Shown here: one piece after another, positions 1 to 8,764 of the stretch
How the letters are laid out: the number at the start of each line of letters is the position of its first letter
Position numbering within the stretch: the first letter of the stretch is position 1
Assembly (NCBI GenBank): GCA_003221045.1
Contig: QHUC01000005.1
Coordinates: forward strand, 1-34,133
DNA from: Gemmatimonadota bacterium
GTDB taxonomy: Bacteria; Gemmatimonadota; Gemmatimonadetes; Gemmatimonadales; GWC2-71-9
Length of the DNA stretch: 34,133 nt
Reading direction: 5' to 3'
Notes under the pieces: generated by a model
Told to the model about the DNA's origin: nothing
What the model saw: only the letters and a program-made list of their open reading frames with translations
The model's database searches: none
Position numbers and translations under genes: made by a program

Positions 1-837
1 TGGGTCGATGTAGCCCTCGAGGACGAGCTCGGCTTCGGCCGGCACCTCGAGATCGGAAGTGAGCGCTTTCGCGAGCCGTACCGGCTCCCGCCGCAGGAAC
101 CCCGCGAACAGAAACTCGTCGATCGTGGGCGGCAGCGGCGCCGACGCCGCGTAGATGGATGCGGGATCGCCCCCCAGCGCGATGGCCACCGGCATCTGCT
201 CCCCCCGATCCGCCATCGCGCGCCAGTGCGCCGCCCCCACCTTGTGCCGCTGCCAGTGCATCGCCAGCTCGTTCCGGCCGATCACCTGGATGCGGTACAT
301 ACCGACGTTGCGCACGCCGGTCGTCGGGTCACGCGTGATGACGCCCGGCAGCGTGATGTATGGCCCGCCGTCTTCCGGCCAGCACACCGGCACGGGGAAC
401 TGCGTCAGGTCCACGTCCTGGGTTCGGATCACGGTCTCCTGGCAGGGCGGCCGTCCGCCGACGGTCTTGGGTGGGAACTTCCCCATCTCGGCGAGCTGCG
501 GCAGCATGGCGAGCTTGCCGAGCAGCGTGTCCGGGACCTTCAGGTTGAGAAGCGTGGCGATGCGCTCGCCGATTTCGTCGAGGCAGTCGACGCCAAGCGC
601 CAGCGCCATCCGCTTCTCTGAGCCGAAGAGGTTCACCGCGACAGGTTGGCGCGCCGGTGCGCCGGATGAGAGCGTGGGACGCGTGAACAAGAGCGCCGGT
701 CCGCCCCCCGGGGTCTTCATGCAACGGTCGGCGATCTCCGTGATCTCCTTGTCCACCGACACGGCATGCTGGACCCGCACGAGATCGCCGCGGGCGTCCA
801 CCGCGGCGACAAAGTCCCGCAGACTATCGAGTGCCAT
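1..837 (-). CDS. ubiD: UbiD-family decarboxylase (N-terminal part; continues beyond window start)
   Basis: Minus-strand reading MALDSLRDFVAAVDARGDLVRVQHAVSVDKEITEIADRCMKTPGGGPALLF...NVGMYRIQVIGRNELAMHWQRHKVGAAHWR...; UbiD-typical motifs; open to window edge. Confidence 0.9.
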   Translation of the reverse strand, partial: MALDSLRDFVAAVDARGDLVRVQHAVSVDKEITEIADRCMKTPGGGPALLFTRPTLSSGAPARQPVAVNLFGSEKRMALALGVDCLDEIGERIATLLNLKVPDTLLGKLAMLPQLAEMGKFPPKTVGGRPPCQETVIRTQDVDLTQFPVPVCWPEDGGPYITLPGVITRDPTTGVRNVGMYRIQVIGRNELAMHWQRHKVGAAHWRAMADRGEQMPVAIALGGDPASIYAASAPLPPTIDEFLFAGFLRREPVRLAKALTSDLEVPAEAELVLEGYIDP

Positions 838-1555
838 GATGGACGGCACAGATCCCGCCGCTCAAGAGCTCGTAGCCAACGGCGGAGAACCCGGCGCGCG
901 CGAGCCGGCCCGCCAGCGCGTCGGGGTCCGGGAAGTCGTTCACCGACTCTGGCAGGTAGCTATAGGCATCCCTATGTTTCGACACCGCGCGGCCGATCGC
1001 GGGGAGGACGCGCCGGAAATAGAACTGATACAGCGCGCGCAGCGGCGCGAAGCGCGGCGTGGTGAACTCGAGCACCACGAAACGTGCGCCGGGCCGGAGC
1101 ACGCGATGCGCCTCTTTGAGCCCGGCGTCGAGATCCGCCAGGTTCCGGACTCCGAACGCGACCATGGCGCCGTCGAACCGGCCGTCGCGGAACGGGAGCG
1201 CGAGGGCGTCGGCGCCGACGGGACGGGTACGGGTCGCCTTGCCCCGTCCCCGCGCCAACATGGGAATCACGAAGTCGGCTCCAATCACGCTCCCGCGAAA
1301 CGCGGGCCCTCGGGCCAGCGTCGCCGCAAGATCGAGGGTGCCGGCGCAGAGATCGAGGTACGTGCCGTCGGGTCGCCGCTCCCAGCCGAGTCGCCGCACG
1401 GCGGCCCGGCGCCACGAGCGGTCCACATTGAGGCTCAACAGATGGTTCAGGAAGTCGTAGCGCGGCGCGATCGCGGTGAACATGCTGCGCACGTACGACC
1501 GCTTCGCCTCGCCACCCGAGTGCGCGGCCACCTCGAATGCAGGAGACGGGGTCAT
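824..1555 (-). CDS. ubiE: Ubiquinone/menaquinone biosynthesis C-methyltransferase UbiE/MenG
   Basis: KRSYVRSMFTAIAPRYDFLNHLLS..., SAM motif YLDLCAGTLDLA, GVRNLADLDAGLKEAHRVLRPG; start set at MTPSPAF. Confidence 0.93.
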   Translation of the reverse strand: MTPSPAFEVAAHSGGEAKRSYVRSMFTAIAPRYDFLNHLLSLNVDRSWRRAAVRRLGWERRPDGTYLDLCAGTLDLAATLARGPAFRGSVIGADFVIPMLARGRGKATRTRPVGADALALPFRDGRFDGAMVAFGVRNLADLDAGLKEAHRVLRPGARFVVLEFTTPRFAPLRALYQFYFRRVLPAIGRAVSKHRDAYSYLPESVNDFPDPDALAGRLARAGFSAVGYELLSGGICAVHHGTR

Positions 1556-2165
1556 AAGCGCGAAAGATAGGCCGGGCAACCTGACCGGCGCCAGCGATCA
1601 GGAGGTCATCGCATGGGCCAAACAGGGGCACGAAGCGGCGTTCCGCGAGCTGGTCCGCCGTTACGAGCGACCGGTGTTCTCGCTCCTTTACCGCATGGTG
1701 CGCGATCGCGGGTTGGCCGAGGACCTCGCGCAGGAAACGTTCATCAAGGTGCTGAACGCCATCGGGTCCTATAATCCGCAGTTCAAGTTCTCGTCCTGGA
1801 TCTTCAAGATCGCGAACAACGCGGCGATCGATCACCTCCGCAAGCGCGAGCTCGACACGCTGTCGCTCGACGGCTCGCCCCATGCCACCACGCCCGACGA
1901 AATGAGTGCCACCGCATTGCAGCTCGGCGATCGGCGGGAGACGCCCTTACAGGAGCTCGAGGCGCGGGAATTGGGTTGCGCCATCGATCATGCCATCGCC
2001 CGGCTCCGGCCCGAGTACCGGGCGTGCATTCTGTTACGGCACGTGGAGGGCCACAGCTACGAAGAGATCGCCCGCATGCTCGACCTGCCGCTCGGCACCG
2101 TGAAGACGTATATCCATCGGGCCCGCAACGAATTGCGCGGCTACCTCGAGGATCGGAAGGCATGA
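1476..2165 (+). CDS. ECF (sigma-70 family) RNA polymerase sigma factor
   Basis: RYERPVFSLLYRMVRDRGLAEDLAQETFIKVLNAI (region 2) and HVEGHSYEEIARMLDLPLGTVKTYIHRARNELR (region 4). Only in-frame canonical starts are at 1476 (GTG) or 1482 (ATG). Confidence 0.93.
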   Translation: MNMLRTYDRFASPPECAATSNAGDGVISAKDRPGNLTGASDQEVIAWAKQGHEAAFRELVRRYERPVFSLLYRMVRDRGLAEDLAQETFIKVLNAIGSYNPQFKFSSWIFKIANNAAIDHLRKRELDTLSLDGSPHATTPDEMSATALQLGDRRETPLQELEARELGCAIDHAIARLRPEYRACILLRHVEGHSYEEIARMLDLPLGTVKTYIHRARNELRGYLEDRKA

Positions 2166-2202
2166 AACCCGCCCGTGAACGCATGCGTAGGGCTGGGCCA
2201 AG

Positions 2203-2466
2203 ATGAGCCCGACGCCTGACCCCCGACACCTGACCCCTGACGAAATCGAGCTGTGGGCTCAGGGCCTGTTGCCCGCCGCGCGCGACGTGCACATCGGCGA
2301 GTGCGCCGAGTGCCGCGTCGCCGCCGAGCGGGAGCGCAAGCTGCTTCGCGAGCTGGCGCAACTTACGCGATTCGCACCGGAGTTCGGGTTCGTCGAGCGG
2401 GTCATGGCCAAGGTGAAAATCCCGGCGCCCTCAGGCCCGCACCTCCGCCCCGACTCCGACGCCTAG
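2203..2466 (+). CDS. Putative zinc-finger (zf-HC2-like) anti-sigma factor
   Basis: HIGECAECR H-x3-C-x2-C motif; directly downstream of ECF sigma gene; 87 aa. Confidence 0.6.
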   Translation: MSPTPDPRHLTPDEIELWAQGLLPAARDVHIGECAECRVAAERERKLLRELAQLTRFAPEFGFVERVMAKVKIPAPSGPHLRPDSDA

Positions 2467-3031
2467 CAGTCTCGCGGCGCTGCCGTCGCGCACCGCGATC
2501 TCGACCGTCCCCCCGCTGCCCACAAACGCGAGCAGCCCGCCCCGCCCCACATCTCCGAAGGTCCGCGCCAGCGGCCCGATCTCCGTCCCCTCGACGCGGA
2601 TCCGCACCCCGGGCTCGACCGCCGCTCCTTGAATGTTCGAGATGAGAGTGCCAAAGCGGTCGACGTCCATGAAAAGTCGGAGCGGCGCCCGCCGGGATCG
2701 GAAGTGCGACGAAATGCGCGTCCGCTGGCAAGAAGGAGAGCAGGCCGTTGTCCGGGGCCACGAAAAAGTGGCCCCCCGTGGAGGCGGCGAGCACCCGGCG
2801 GTCGGTGCCGACCCCCGGATCGACGATGGCGAGGTGCACGCTTCCTTGCGGGAACCGGTGCCACACGCGCGACAAGACGTACTGCGCCGCGCGTACGTCA
2901 CCCGGCGAGACCTCGTGCGTGATGTCGACCAAGACGACACCGTGGACCTGCGACAAGAGCACCCCCTTTACTTCCGCCACGTAGCTGTCGGCGCTTCCGC
3001 AGTCGGTGAGGAGCGTAATGAGGGTGGCCAC
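2431..3031 (-). pseudogene. SAM hydroxide adenosyltransferase (DUF62 / SAM hydrolase-chlorinase family), internally deleted and frameshifted
   Basis: N-terminal half MATLITLLTDCGSADSYVAEVKGVLLSQVHG...VDPGVGT...APDNGLLS...TFHGR in one frame (3031 to about 2665); C-terminal half MDVDRFGTLISNIQGA...VGVGAEVRA in another frame (about 2670 to 2431); the usual segment between them is absent. Confidence 0.8.
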
Positions 3032-3064
3032 GGGTCGGAGCTATGGCCTGGGGTTAGGGATTGG

Positions 3065-4405
3065 TCACACCGTGGCGCGTCGCCACGAGCCGCGCAGCCA
3101 AAAGATCGTCATCATGACGCCGCGCGAGACGGCCGTCACCGAAAGCGCAATCCAGATGCCGAGCAAGCCGAGCGTCCCGGACCACCACGCGGCGAGGGGC
3201 ACACGGAGCAGCGTGAGCGTCGTGCTGGCGATCTGGGGCCACAGCGTGTAGCCCGCACCCGCGAGCGCGCCTTCGAGAATGATCTCGAACGTCTGACCGA
3301 TCTGGGCGAACGCGATCACCCGGAGATAGAGGCTGCCATCCGTGATCACCGCGGGATCCGGCGTGAATAGCGCCACGAGCGTGCGCGGGATCGTCAGGAA
3401 CGCGACGGCGGTCGTGATCGTGACCGCGAGGCAATAGCCGACCGTCATCCGCACGGCCTGGCGGGCACGGTCCTCCTGGCCGGCGCCGAGATTTTGCCCC
3501 ACCAGAGCAGACGCGGACAAGGCGAAGCCGGAGATCGCGATGAAGCCGAGGCCTTCGACTTTGTGCCCGACGCCGAGCGCGGCGAGCGCCGCGGTACCGA
3601 AGCGCGACGTGTACCGCGTGAGCCACATGTAGACGATCGACAGCAGGACTCCGGCGAGCGATAGGGGGGCGCCCACACGGACCACGGTGGGGACCGCCGA
3701 CCAGTCTGGCGCGTCGAGGCGGAGCAGCCCGCGTCGCCACGCGATGCCGATCCCGATGAGGAACCCGCCACCCCGCACCATGACCGAGGCCAGGGCGGCC
3801 CCCTCGACGCCGAGCCGCGGGAAGGGGCCGAGCCCGGCGATGAGCAGCGGATCGAGCCCGACGGAGAGCAGCACGGACGCCATGAGCAAGAGGAACGGGG
3901 TACGCGTGTCGCCCGACGCACGGAACGTCGCCTCGATCGCGAAAAACCCGAAGACCAGCGGCCCTCCGAGCAGCCAGGTGCGGAGGTAACGGCGTCCCAG
4001 CGTGGCCACGTCGGGCGGCACGGTCATGAGGCGGAACAGATCGTCGGTGAGGGCAAACCCGACGGACGCGACCACGGCGCCAGCGGCGAGCGCATACAGC
4101 ACCGCCGCCCCCGCGGCGCGCGCGGCCGCGTCCGGCCGTCCCTCGCCGTGGCGCCGCGCGGCGACGGCGATCAGCCCCACTTCCACCATTTCGCCCAGCG
4201 ACAGGAGCACCCAGACGTAGAATCCGGCAGTCGACACCGCCGCGAGCGCCGCCGGCCCGATCAGGTGTCCCACCCAGATGGCATCGATGAGATTGAAGCA
4301 GAAGTGACACGCCATCATGGCGACGGCGGGCGCGGCAAGCTTCAGGATGACGGGCCGGAGTGGCCCCACGGTGAGGGAACCCGGCGTGCCGGCGACGCTG
4401 GTCAT
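3065..4405 (-). CDS. MATE family efflux transporter
   Basis: 446 aa polytopic protein; LAAPAVAMMACHFCFNLIDAIWVGHLIGPAALAAV..., FRASGDTRTPFLLLMASVLLSVGLDPLLI typical of MATE/NorM. Confidence 0.92.
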   Translation of the reverse strand: MTSVAGTPGSLTVGPLRPVILKLAAPAVAMMACHFCFNLIDAIWVGHLIGPAALAAVSTAGFYVWVLLSLGEMVEVGLIAVAARRHGEGRPDAAARAAGAAVLYALAAGAVVASVGFALTDDLFRLMTVPPDVATLGRRYLRTWLLGGPLVFGFFAIEATFRASGDTRTPFLLLMASVLLSVGLDPLLIAGLGPFPRLGVEGAALASVMVRGGGFLIGIGIAWRRGLLRLDAPDWSAVPTVVRVGAPLSLAGVLLSIVYMWLTRYTSRFGTAALAALGVGHKVEGLGFIAISGFALSASALVGQNLGAGQEDRARQAVRMTVGYCLAVTITTAVAFLTIPRTLVALFTPDPAVITDGSLYLRVIAFAQIGQTFEIILEGALAGAGYTLWPQIASTTLTLLRVPLAAWWSGTLGLLGIWIALSVTAVSRGVMMTIFWLRGSWRRATV

Positions 4406-4439
4406 GGCGCCGGAAGCTACCGGGGCCCCGGGCCGGGGG

Positions 4440-5879
4440 TCAACGAGCGGGTCGAGGCGAGCGGCGGTGTCGGGCTTTGTTGTCGTACAGCGAGTGATCG
4501 GCGGCGTTCATCAGCGCCTCGAGCGTGGCCCCGTCGCGTGGATGAACGGCGACGCCGATGCTGATGGTGAGGGGCGGCTTCTCGCCGTCCCGCGCCACCC
4601 GCTCGGCCACCCGCCGCGCCACGTGCCATGCCGCGGCGTCGCCCGTCTCGGGTAACACCAAGGCGAACTCGTCCCCACCGAAGCGGGCGGCGGTGTCGAT
4701 GCCGCGGCAGGAGCCAAGTAACGTCTCCGCCACGCGCCGGAGCGCCATGCTTCCCACCAGATGGCCGTAGCGATCATTGATCTTCTTCAGGCCGTCCAGA
4801 TCCAGGAGCACCACCGCGAACGGCCGATCGGTGCGCGAGGACCGCTGAATCTCCGTGTCGAGCGCCTGGGTGAGGTGGCGGTAATTGGCGAGCCCGGTGA
4901 GCGGATCGCTCACGGCGAGCCGCCGCAGCCGGTCTTCCGCTTCCTTGCGCTCCCCCACGACCGCCGCCAGCACGAGGGTCATGAGGGCGGACGCGCCCTG
5001 AAACGCCTGGAGCAAAAGCAGCGACTCGTTGAACGTCGGCCGGGCGAAGGGACCATAGCCGCTCAGCGTGCCCAAGATGGCGATGGCTGAGAGGACGACG
5101 ACGGCGGTCATCGCCACGCGCTGCTCGAAGCGGAGTGCCGCCCACAGGAGCAACGGGACGCAGAGAAATTCCAGCGGATAGTGACTGCTCTTCCACGGGA
5201 CCACGCCGTCGAAGACGGCCGTTCCCACCACGAGCAGCGATGCGCACAGGGCCGCCACCTCGAGGGTGCGCCGCCGGCTCCAGTGGATCCGCGGCCGGGC
5301 CGCCCAGAGGAGCAACGCGGGGGCGACGACCAGGTCGCTGACCGCGTCGCCCATCCACCAGGTCGCCCAGACGGGCCAAAAGTCAGCCCATCGCGCGAAG
5401 CCGCCAAGGGAGAGGGAGACGGCGCCTGCCGTCGCGCTGACGACCGTGCTCGCCCCGGCGGCCAGCCCCGCGAACTTGAACACGTCGGGGGCGCGCTCGC
5501 ACGCTCGTGCCCCGCGCGCGAAGCGGCTCACCAGCCTGGCGCCCACGAGGCCCTCGAGCACGTTGCCCGCCGCAATGCCGACGGAGGTCGCGACGGAGCC
5601 CGCGGTGGTGATGTTGACCAGGAACGCGCCGAGGAAGATGGCGGGCCACACCTCGGCGCCGGCCAGCAGGAACGCGGCGAGCGCGATGCCCGTGCAAAGC
5701 CACACGGGAGTCGCGCTCGGGTTCATAAAGGCGAGCCGCAACCCGAGCTTGCCGGCGATGAAGTAGCCGGCGGTGATGGCCAGGAGCAGCCCGAGACGTC
5801 TCAGCCACTGCACATGCATCATCCCCGTCCTCGAGGTGTCGGGACGGCGGGGCGCGCGCCTTCGTTCTACGAGTAACAC
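4440..5879 (-). CDS. MASE1-like membrane sensor diguanylate cyclase (GGDEF)
   Basis: Multi-TM N-terminus (LGLRLAFMNPSATPVWLCTGIALAAFLLAG) plus intact GGDEF (RFGGDEFALVLPET) with I-site RGID 5 aa upstream. Start may be at MMHVQW. Confidence 0.9.
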   Translation of the reverse strand: MLLVERRRAPRRPDTSRTGMMHVQWLRRLGLLLAITAGYFIAGKLGLRLAFMNPSATPVWLCTGIALAAFLLAGAEVWPAIFLGAFLVNITTAGSVATSVGIAAGNVLEGLVGARLVSRFARGARACERAPDVFKFAGLAAGASTVVSATAGAVSLSLGGFARWADFWPVWATWWMGDAVSDLVVAPALLLWAARPRIHWSRRRTLEVAALCASLLVVGTAVFDGVVPWKSSHYPLEFLCVPLLLWAALRFEQRVAMTAVVVLSAIAILGTLSGYGPFARPTFNESLLLLQAFQGASALMTLVLAAVVGERKEAEDRLRRLAVSDPLTGLANYRHLTQALDTEIQRSSRTDRPFAVVLLDLDGLKKINDRYGHLVGSMALRRVAETLLGSCRGIDTAARFGGDEFALVLPETGDAAAWHVARRVAERVARDGEKPPLTISIGVAVHPRDGATLEALMNAADHSLYDNKARHRRSPRPAR

Positions 5880-5912
5880 GGGAGTGGGGCCGGTCGAACT
5901 GAAGCGGCCCGG

Positions 5913-6296
5913 TCAGCCCACCCCGACGAACCCCTCTCCCCACGCCACACGGAACGTCTGGTCGCATCGCGGACAACGCAGCGCTTGCGGCGCTTGGCGG
6001 AGCTGGGCGCGGTTCCGGCAGCCAGGGCACACGGCGTATTTCTCGCCCCACTGCGCCGTGAGGTTCTTCGCGTCGCGAGGCCGCGGGACGATGCTCCAAG
6101 ACTGAGGTGGTGCGGCGACGATCTGCAGCGAGTCGCGCGGCAGCGACACGCGCTGCCGGTTGACCTCGAGCAGGGCCTGATCGTCCGTCAGGGTCACGAT
6201 GCGATACCATGCGCCGCGACGCAACCCGTAATTGGCATCCAAGCGAACGCGCGCCCACTGCGGGTCGGTCTTCTCCACCCCCTTACGGGTCTCCAT
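5913..6296 (-). CDS. Conserved hypothetical protein with C-terminal zinc ribbon
   Basis: 127 aa ORF; CPGCRNRAQLRQAPQALRCPRC double CxxC. Confidence 0.6.
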   Translation of the reverse strand: METRKGVEKTDPQWARVRLDANYGLRRGAWYRIVTLTDDQALLEVNRQRVSLPRDSLQIVAAPPQSWSIVPRPRDAKNLTAQWGEKYAVCPGCRNRAQLRQAPQALRCPRCDQTFRVAWGEGFVGVG

Positions 6297-6358
6297 GCGA
6301 GGATGCTACGAGATCGCCGACGTAACGCTAGAGTTGCGGCCGCGCAACAGCGCCCACG

Positions 6359-7132
6359 TCAGGCCCTTCGCCGCGGCTCGTCGCCGAGCGTCCGCAGAAA
6401 TCGCTGAAACACGGCGTTCCCCGGGTAGCGTTCGGCCAGGCGCGCCACGGCCTCCCGCGCCTCCTCCTCCAGCGCCGGTCGGTCGGCAGGATCGCGGGCG
6501 GCCTCGCGCTCGAGCGACGCCGCGAGCACCCACTCCGCCTCGACACGGGCGAGGTCTCCCTCGGTCGCCGCCCGCCGCATGTACCCGATCCCTCGCTCCG
6601 CATTTCCGCTCCCGAGTCCGACGATCTTTGCGACGAGACGCGCGAGCGCACCGGCGCGCGCCAGGCCGTACTGGTACACGCCCAGGCCCAGATAGCAGTC
6701 GGCGCAGCTCGAATCGACCGCGAGTACCCGGGCGTAGGCGTCGTGCATCGCCTTCCCATCCTTGGCGGCGCCCCAGGAATGCCCCTGCAGATCGCGTTGA
6801 CGGGCGCGATACCCGAGTGCCGTGGCGAGCCAGAAGTCGCGTGCGGGACCGGGGGCCGCGGCCCGCCCGCGCACGATCGCGAGATCGAGGAGCGAATCGA
6901 TACGGGCGCGCTCGTACTCGTCGTTCTCGAGCGCGGCGGCCCACCAGATGTAGGCGCTCGCCTCGAAGGTCAGCGGGGCTGGGTCGGTGGTATCCCGCGC
7001 ACCCACCTCTGCGAAGTAGGCAGCGGCGGTGGGGAATCCCCCCGCGTAGAGCGTGTCGAGGCCCGCGCGCAAGTCGGCACGCTGGGTGCGAGGGTGCTGC
7101 AGCAGCAGGAGCGCGGCCGCGAGGGCCCGCAC
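6359..7132 (-). CDS. Hypothetical TPR-like protein
   Basis: Ala-rich helical repeats; AMHDAYARVLAVDSSCADCYLGLGVYQYGLAR; directly downstream of mrp on the same strand. Confidence 0.6.
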   Translation of the reverse strand: MRALAAALLLLQHPRTQRADLRAGLDTLYAGGFPTAAAYFAEVGARDTTDPAPLTFEASAYIWWAAALENDEYERARIDSLLDLAIVRGRAAAPGPARDFWLATALGYRARQRDLQGHSWGAAKDGKAMHDAYARVLAVDSSCADCYLGLGVYQYGLARAGALARLVAKIVGLGSGNAERGIGYMRRAATEGDLARVEAEWVLAASLEREAARDPADRPALEEEAREAVARLAERYPGNAVFQRFLRTLGDEPRRRA

Positions 7133-7133
7133 G

Positions 7134-8231
7134 TCAGCGCGGCAGAGCCACGAGCGCGTCGCTCACGCGCCGCGCGACGGCGTCGAGCGCCTGAGCGGCT
7201 GGCGAGCCGGGCTCGGCGGCCACGATCGGCCGGCCCGCATCAGCAAGGTCCGGCATGCGCGCTTGTAGCGGGATCTGGCCGAGGAGGGGGACGCCCAGCT
7301 CGTCGGCGAGCCGGCTGCCGCCGCCCGCGAGGAATACCTCGGTCCGCTCGCCGCAGTGCGGGCAGACGAAGTAGCTCATGTTCTCCACCACGCCCAGCAC
7401 CGGCACGCCGACGCGCTCGAACATCTTGGCGCCGCGCAACGAGTCGCCCACCGCGACCTCCTGGGGGGTGGTGACGATGATCGCCGCACGGATGTGAACG
7501 GTCTGGGCGAGCGAGAGCTGCGCATCTCCGGTCCCCGGCGGCAAATCGACGAGGAAATAGTCGAGCTCTCCCCAGTCGACGTCGCGCACGAACTGCTGGA
7601 TGACTTTCATGATGATGGGTCCGCGCCAGATGGCGGGTGAATCGCGCTCCACGATGAGCGCGAGCGACATCAGCTTCACGCCGTATGCCTGGAGCGGCTG
7701 GATCTTGCCGCCCCGGATTTCGGGCTTCTGGTCCGCGCCCATCATGCGAGGGATGTTCGGCCCGTAGATGTCCGCGTCCATGAGGCCGACGCGGCGGCCG
7801 GCGCGGGCGAGCGCCACCGCGAGGTTCGCCGAAACGGTGGACTTCCCCACCCCCCCCTTTCCGGACGAGATCGCGAGGACGGCGCCCAAATGGGGAAGCT
7901 CGACGGGCGTCGGAGGCGGGGGAACCGCCGCAGCGCCCGGACGGGAAGCGGCCTGGCGGGGAGCGGTACCCGATGCTCCGCTGCTCGCATCTGTGACGTT
8001 CACCCGAACCGCGGTCACACCTTCCACCGCCTGTACGGCCTTCCGGACCTCACGGGCGAGCGAGCCGGGATCGTCGCGCGCGAGGAGAAAGGTGAACGTG
8101 ACGGTCCCGGCATCGTCCACGGCGAGATCTTTCACCATGGACGAGGCGAGCACGTCGGTCCCGCTCCGCGGATTCTTGAGCTGGGACAACGCGCGCTCGA
8201 CGCGCCCCTGAAGCGTGCTGGAAGGAGCCAC
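7134..8231 (-). CDS. mrp: Mrp/NBP35-family iron-sulfur cluster carrier ATPase (with DUF59-like N-terminal domain)
   Basis: AISSGKGGVGKSTVSANLAVALA, VGLMDADIYGPNIPRMMG, MSYFVCPHCGERTEVF. Confidence 0.95.
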   Translation of the reverse strand: MAPSSTLQGRVERALSQLKNPRSGTDVLASSMVKDLAVDDAGTVTFTFLLARDDPGSLAREVRKAVQAVEGVTAVRVNVTDASSGASGTAPRQAASRPGAAAVPPPPTPVELPHLGAVLAISSGKGGVGKSTVSANLAVALARAGRRVGLMDADIYGPNIPRMMGADQKPEIRGGKIQPLQAYGVKLMSLALIVERDSPAIWRGPIIMKVIQQFVRDVDWGELDYFLVDLPPGTGDAQLSLAQTVHIRAAIIVTTPQEVAVGDSLRGAKMFERVGVPVLGVVENMSYFVCPHCGERTEVFLAGGGSRLADELGVPLLGQIPLQARMPDLADAGRPIVAAEPGSPAAQALDAVARRVSDALVALPR

Positions 8232-8305
8232 AAGAGAAAGGTAGAGGGGCGCACGGGAGATGGGGGAGGGGGCGGGAGCCTAGCCTCCGACCCACGGCGG
8301 ACCTG

Positions 8306-8659
8306 TCAACCGCGACGGCGCTCCCGCATCGCCTGCACATTCCGATCGAATGTCGGCTGCTGATCGGGGGTCAGCACCGCCCGAAAGTCGTCCAACTCGT
8401 GGCGAAACAGCGCGCGAACCCGCTCTCTCGTCGCCGAGTCCGGCGGACTCCCGGGCGTGAACGACGGCATCTGCTCGCGATAATGCGACTGGATCGAGTC
8501 GATCTTGGCCTGCTGGACAGGCGTCAGCGTGATGTCCTTGAACAGGATCTCCATTCGCCGGCTGGGCCCGCGGCTCATCGGGTTCTGGGCCGGGGCGCGA
8601 CCCGGGAACACCACGAGGGCGGCTAACGCGATCCCCATGAGCATGACGTACGATTTCAT
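8306..8659 (-). CDS. Small exported Spy/LTxxQ-like protein
   Basis: Signal peptide MKSYVMLMGIALAALVVFPGRAPAQ; LTPVQ...LTPDQ motifs. Confidence 0.6.
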   Translation of the reverse strand: MKSYVMLMGIALAALVVFPGRAPAQNPMSRGPSRRMEILFKDITLTPVQQAKIDSIQSHYREQMPSFTPGSPPDSATRERVRALFRHELDDFRAVLTPDQQPTFDRNVQAMRERRRG

Positions 8660-8734
8660 TTCTCTCTCCTCCTCTTCTCGTGGATACGGTCGCGGGACCG
8701 CGGACGCTGAGCTTGACGGGCTGCTCCCTGAGCC

Positions 8735-8764
8735 GGGGGGGGGGCGGGGGGGGCTGGGGGGCGG
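8735..8764 (+). repeat. Poly-G tract cluster (G10-C-G8-CT-G6), G-quadruplex-capable
   Basis: Read directly: ccgggggggggg c gggggggg ct gggggg c gg, intergenic just past the M20 stop. Confidence 0.9.

Noticed and set aside
714-724. CCCCGGGG-type palindrome in ubiD
   Set aside because: Encodes the conserved PGGGPAL motif of UbiD; explained by protein sequence.
155-1570. Long + strand ORF opposite ubiD/ubiE
   Set aside because: Shadow ORF from high GC; low-complexity translation, opposite strand codes for recognisable proteins.
4418-4440. CCGGGGCCCCGG palindrome between MATE and MASE1-GGDEF genes as a third copy of the palindrome family
   Set aside because: Lacks the 4-nt loop arrangement and matches the family only loosely; may be chance at this GC content.
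8254-8279. G-rich stretch upstream of mrp
   Set aside because: Only three clear G-runs of modest length; weaker than the other G-tract loci.
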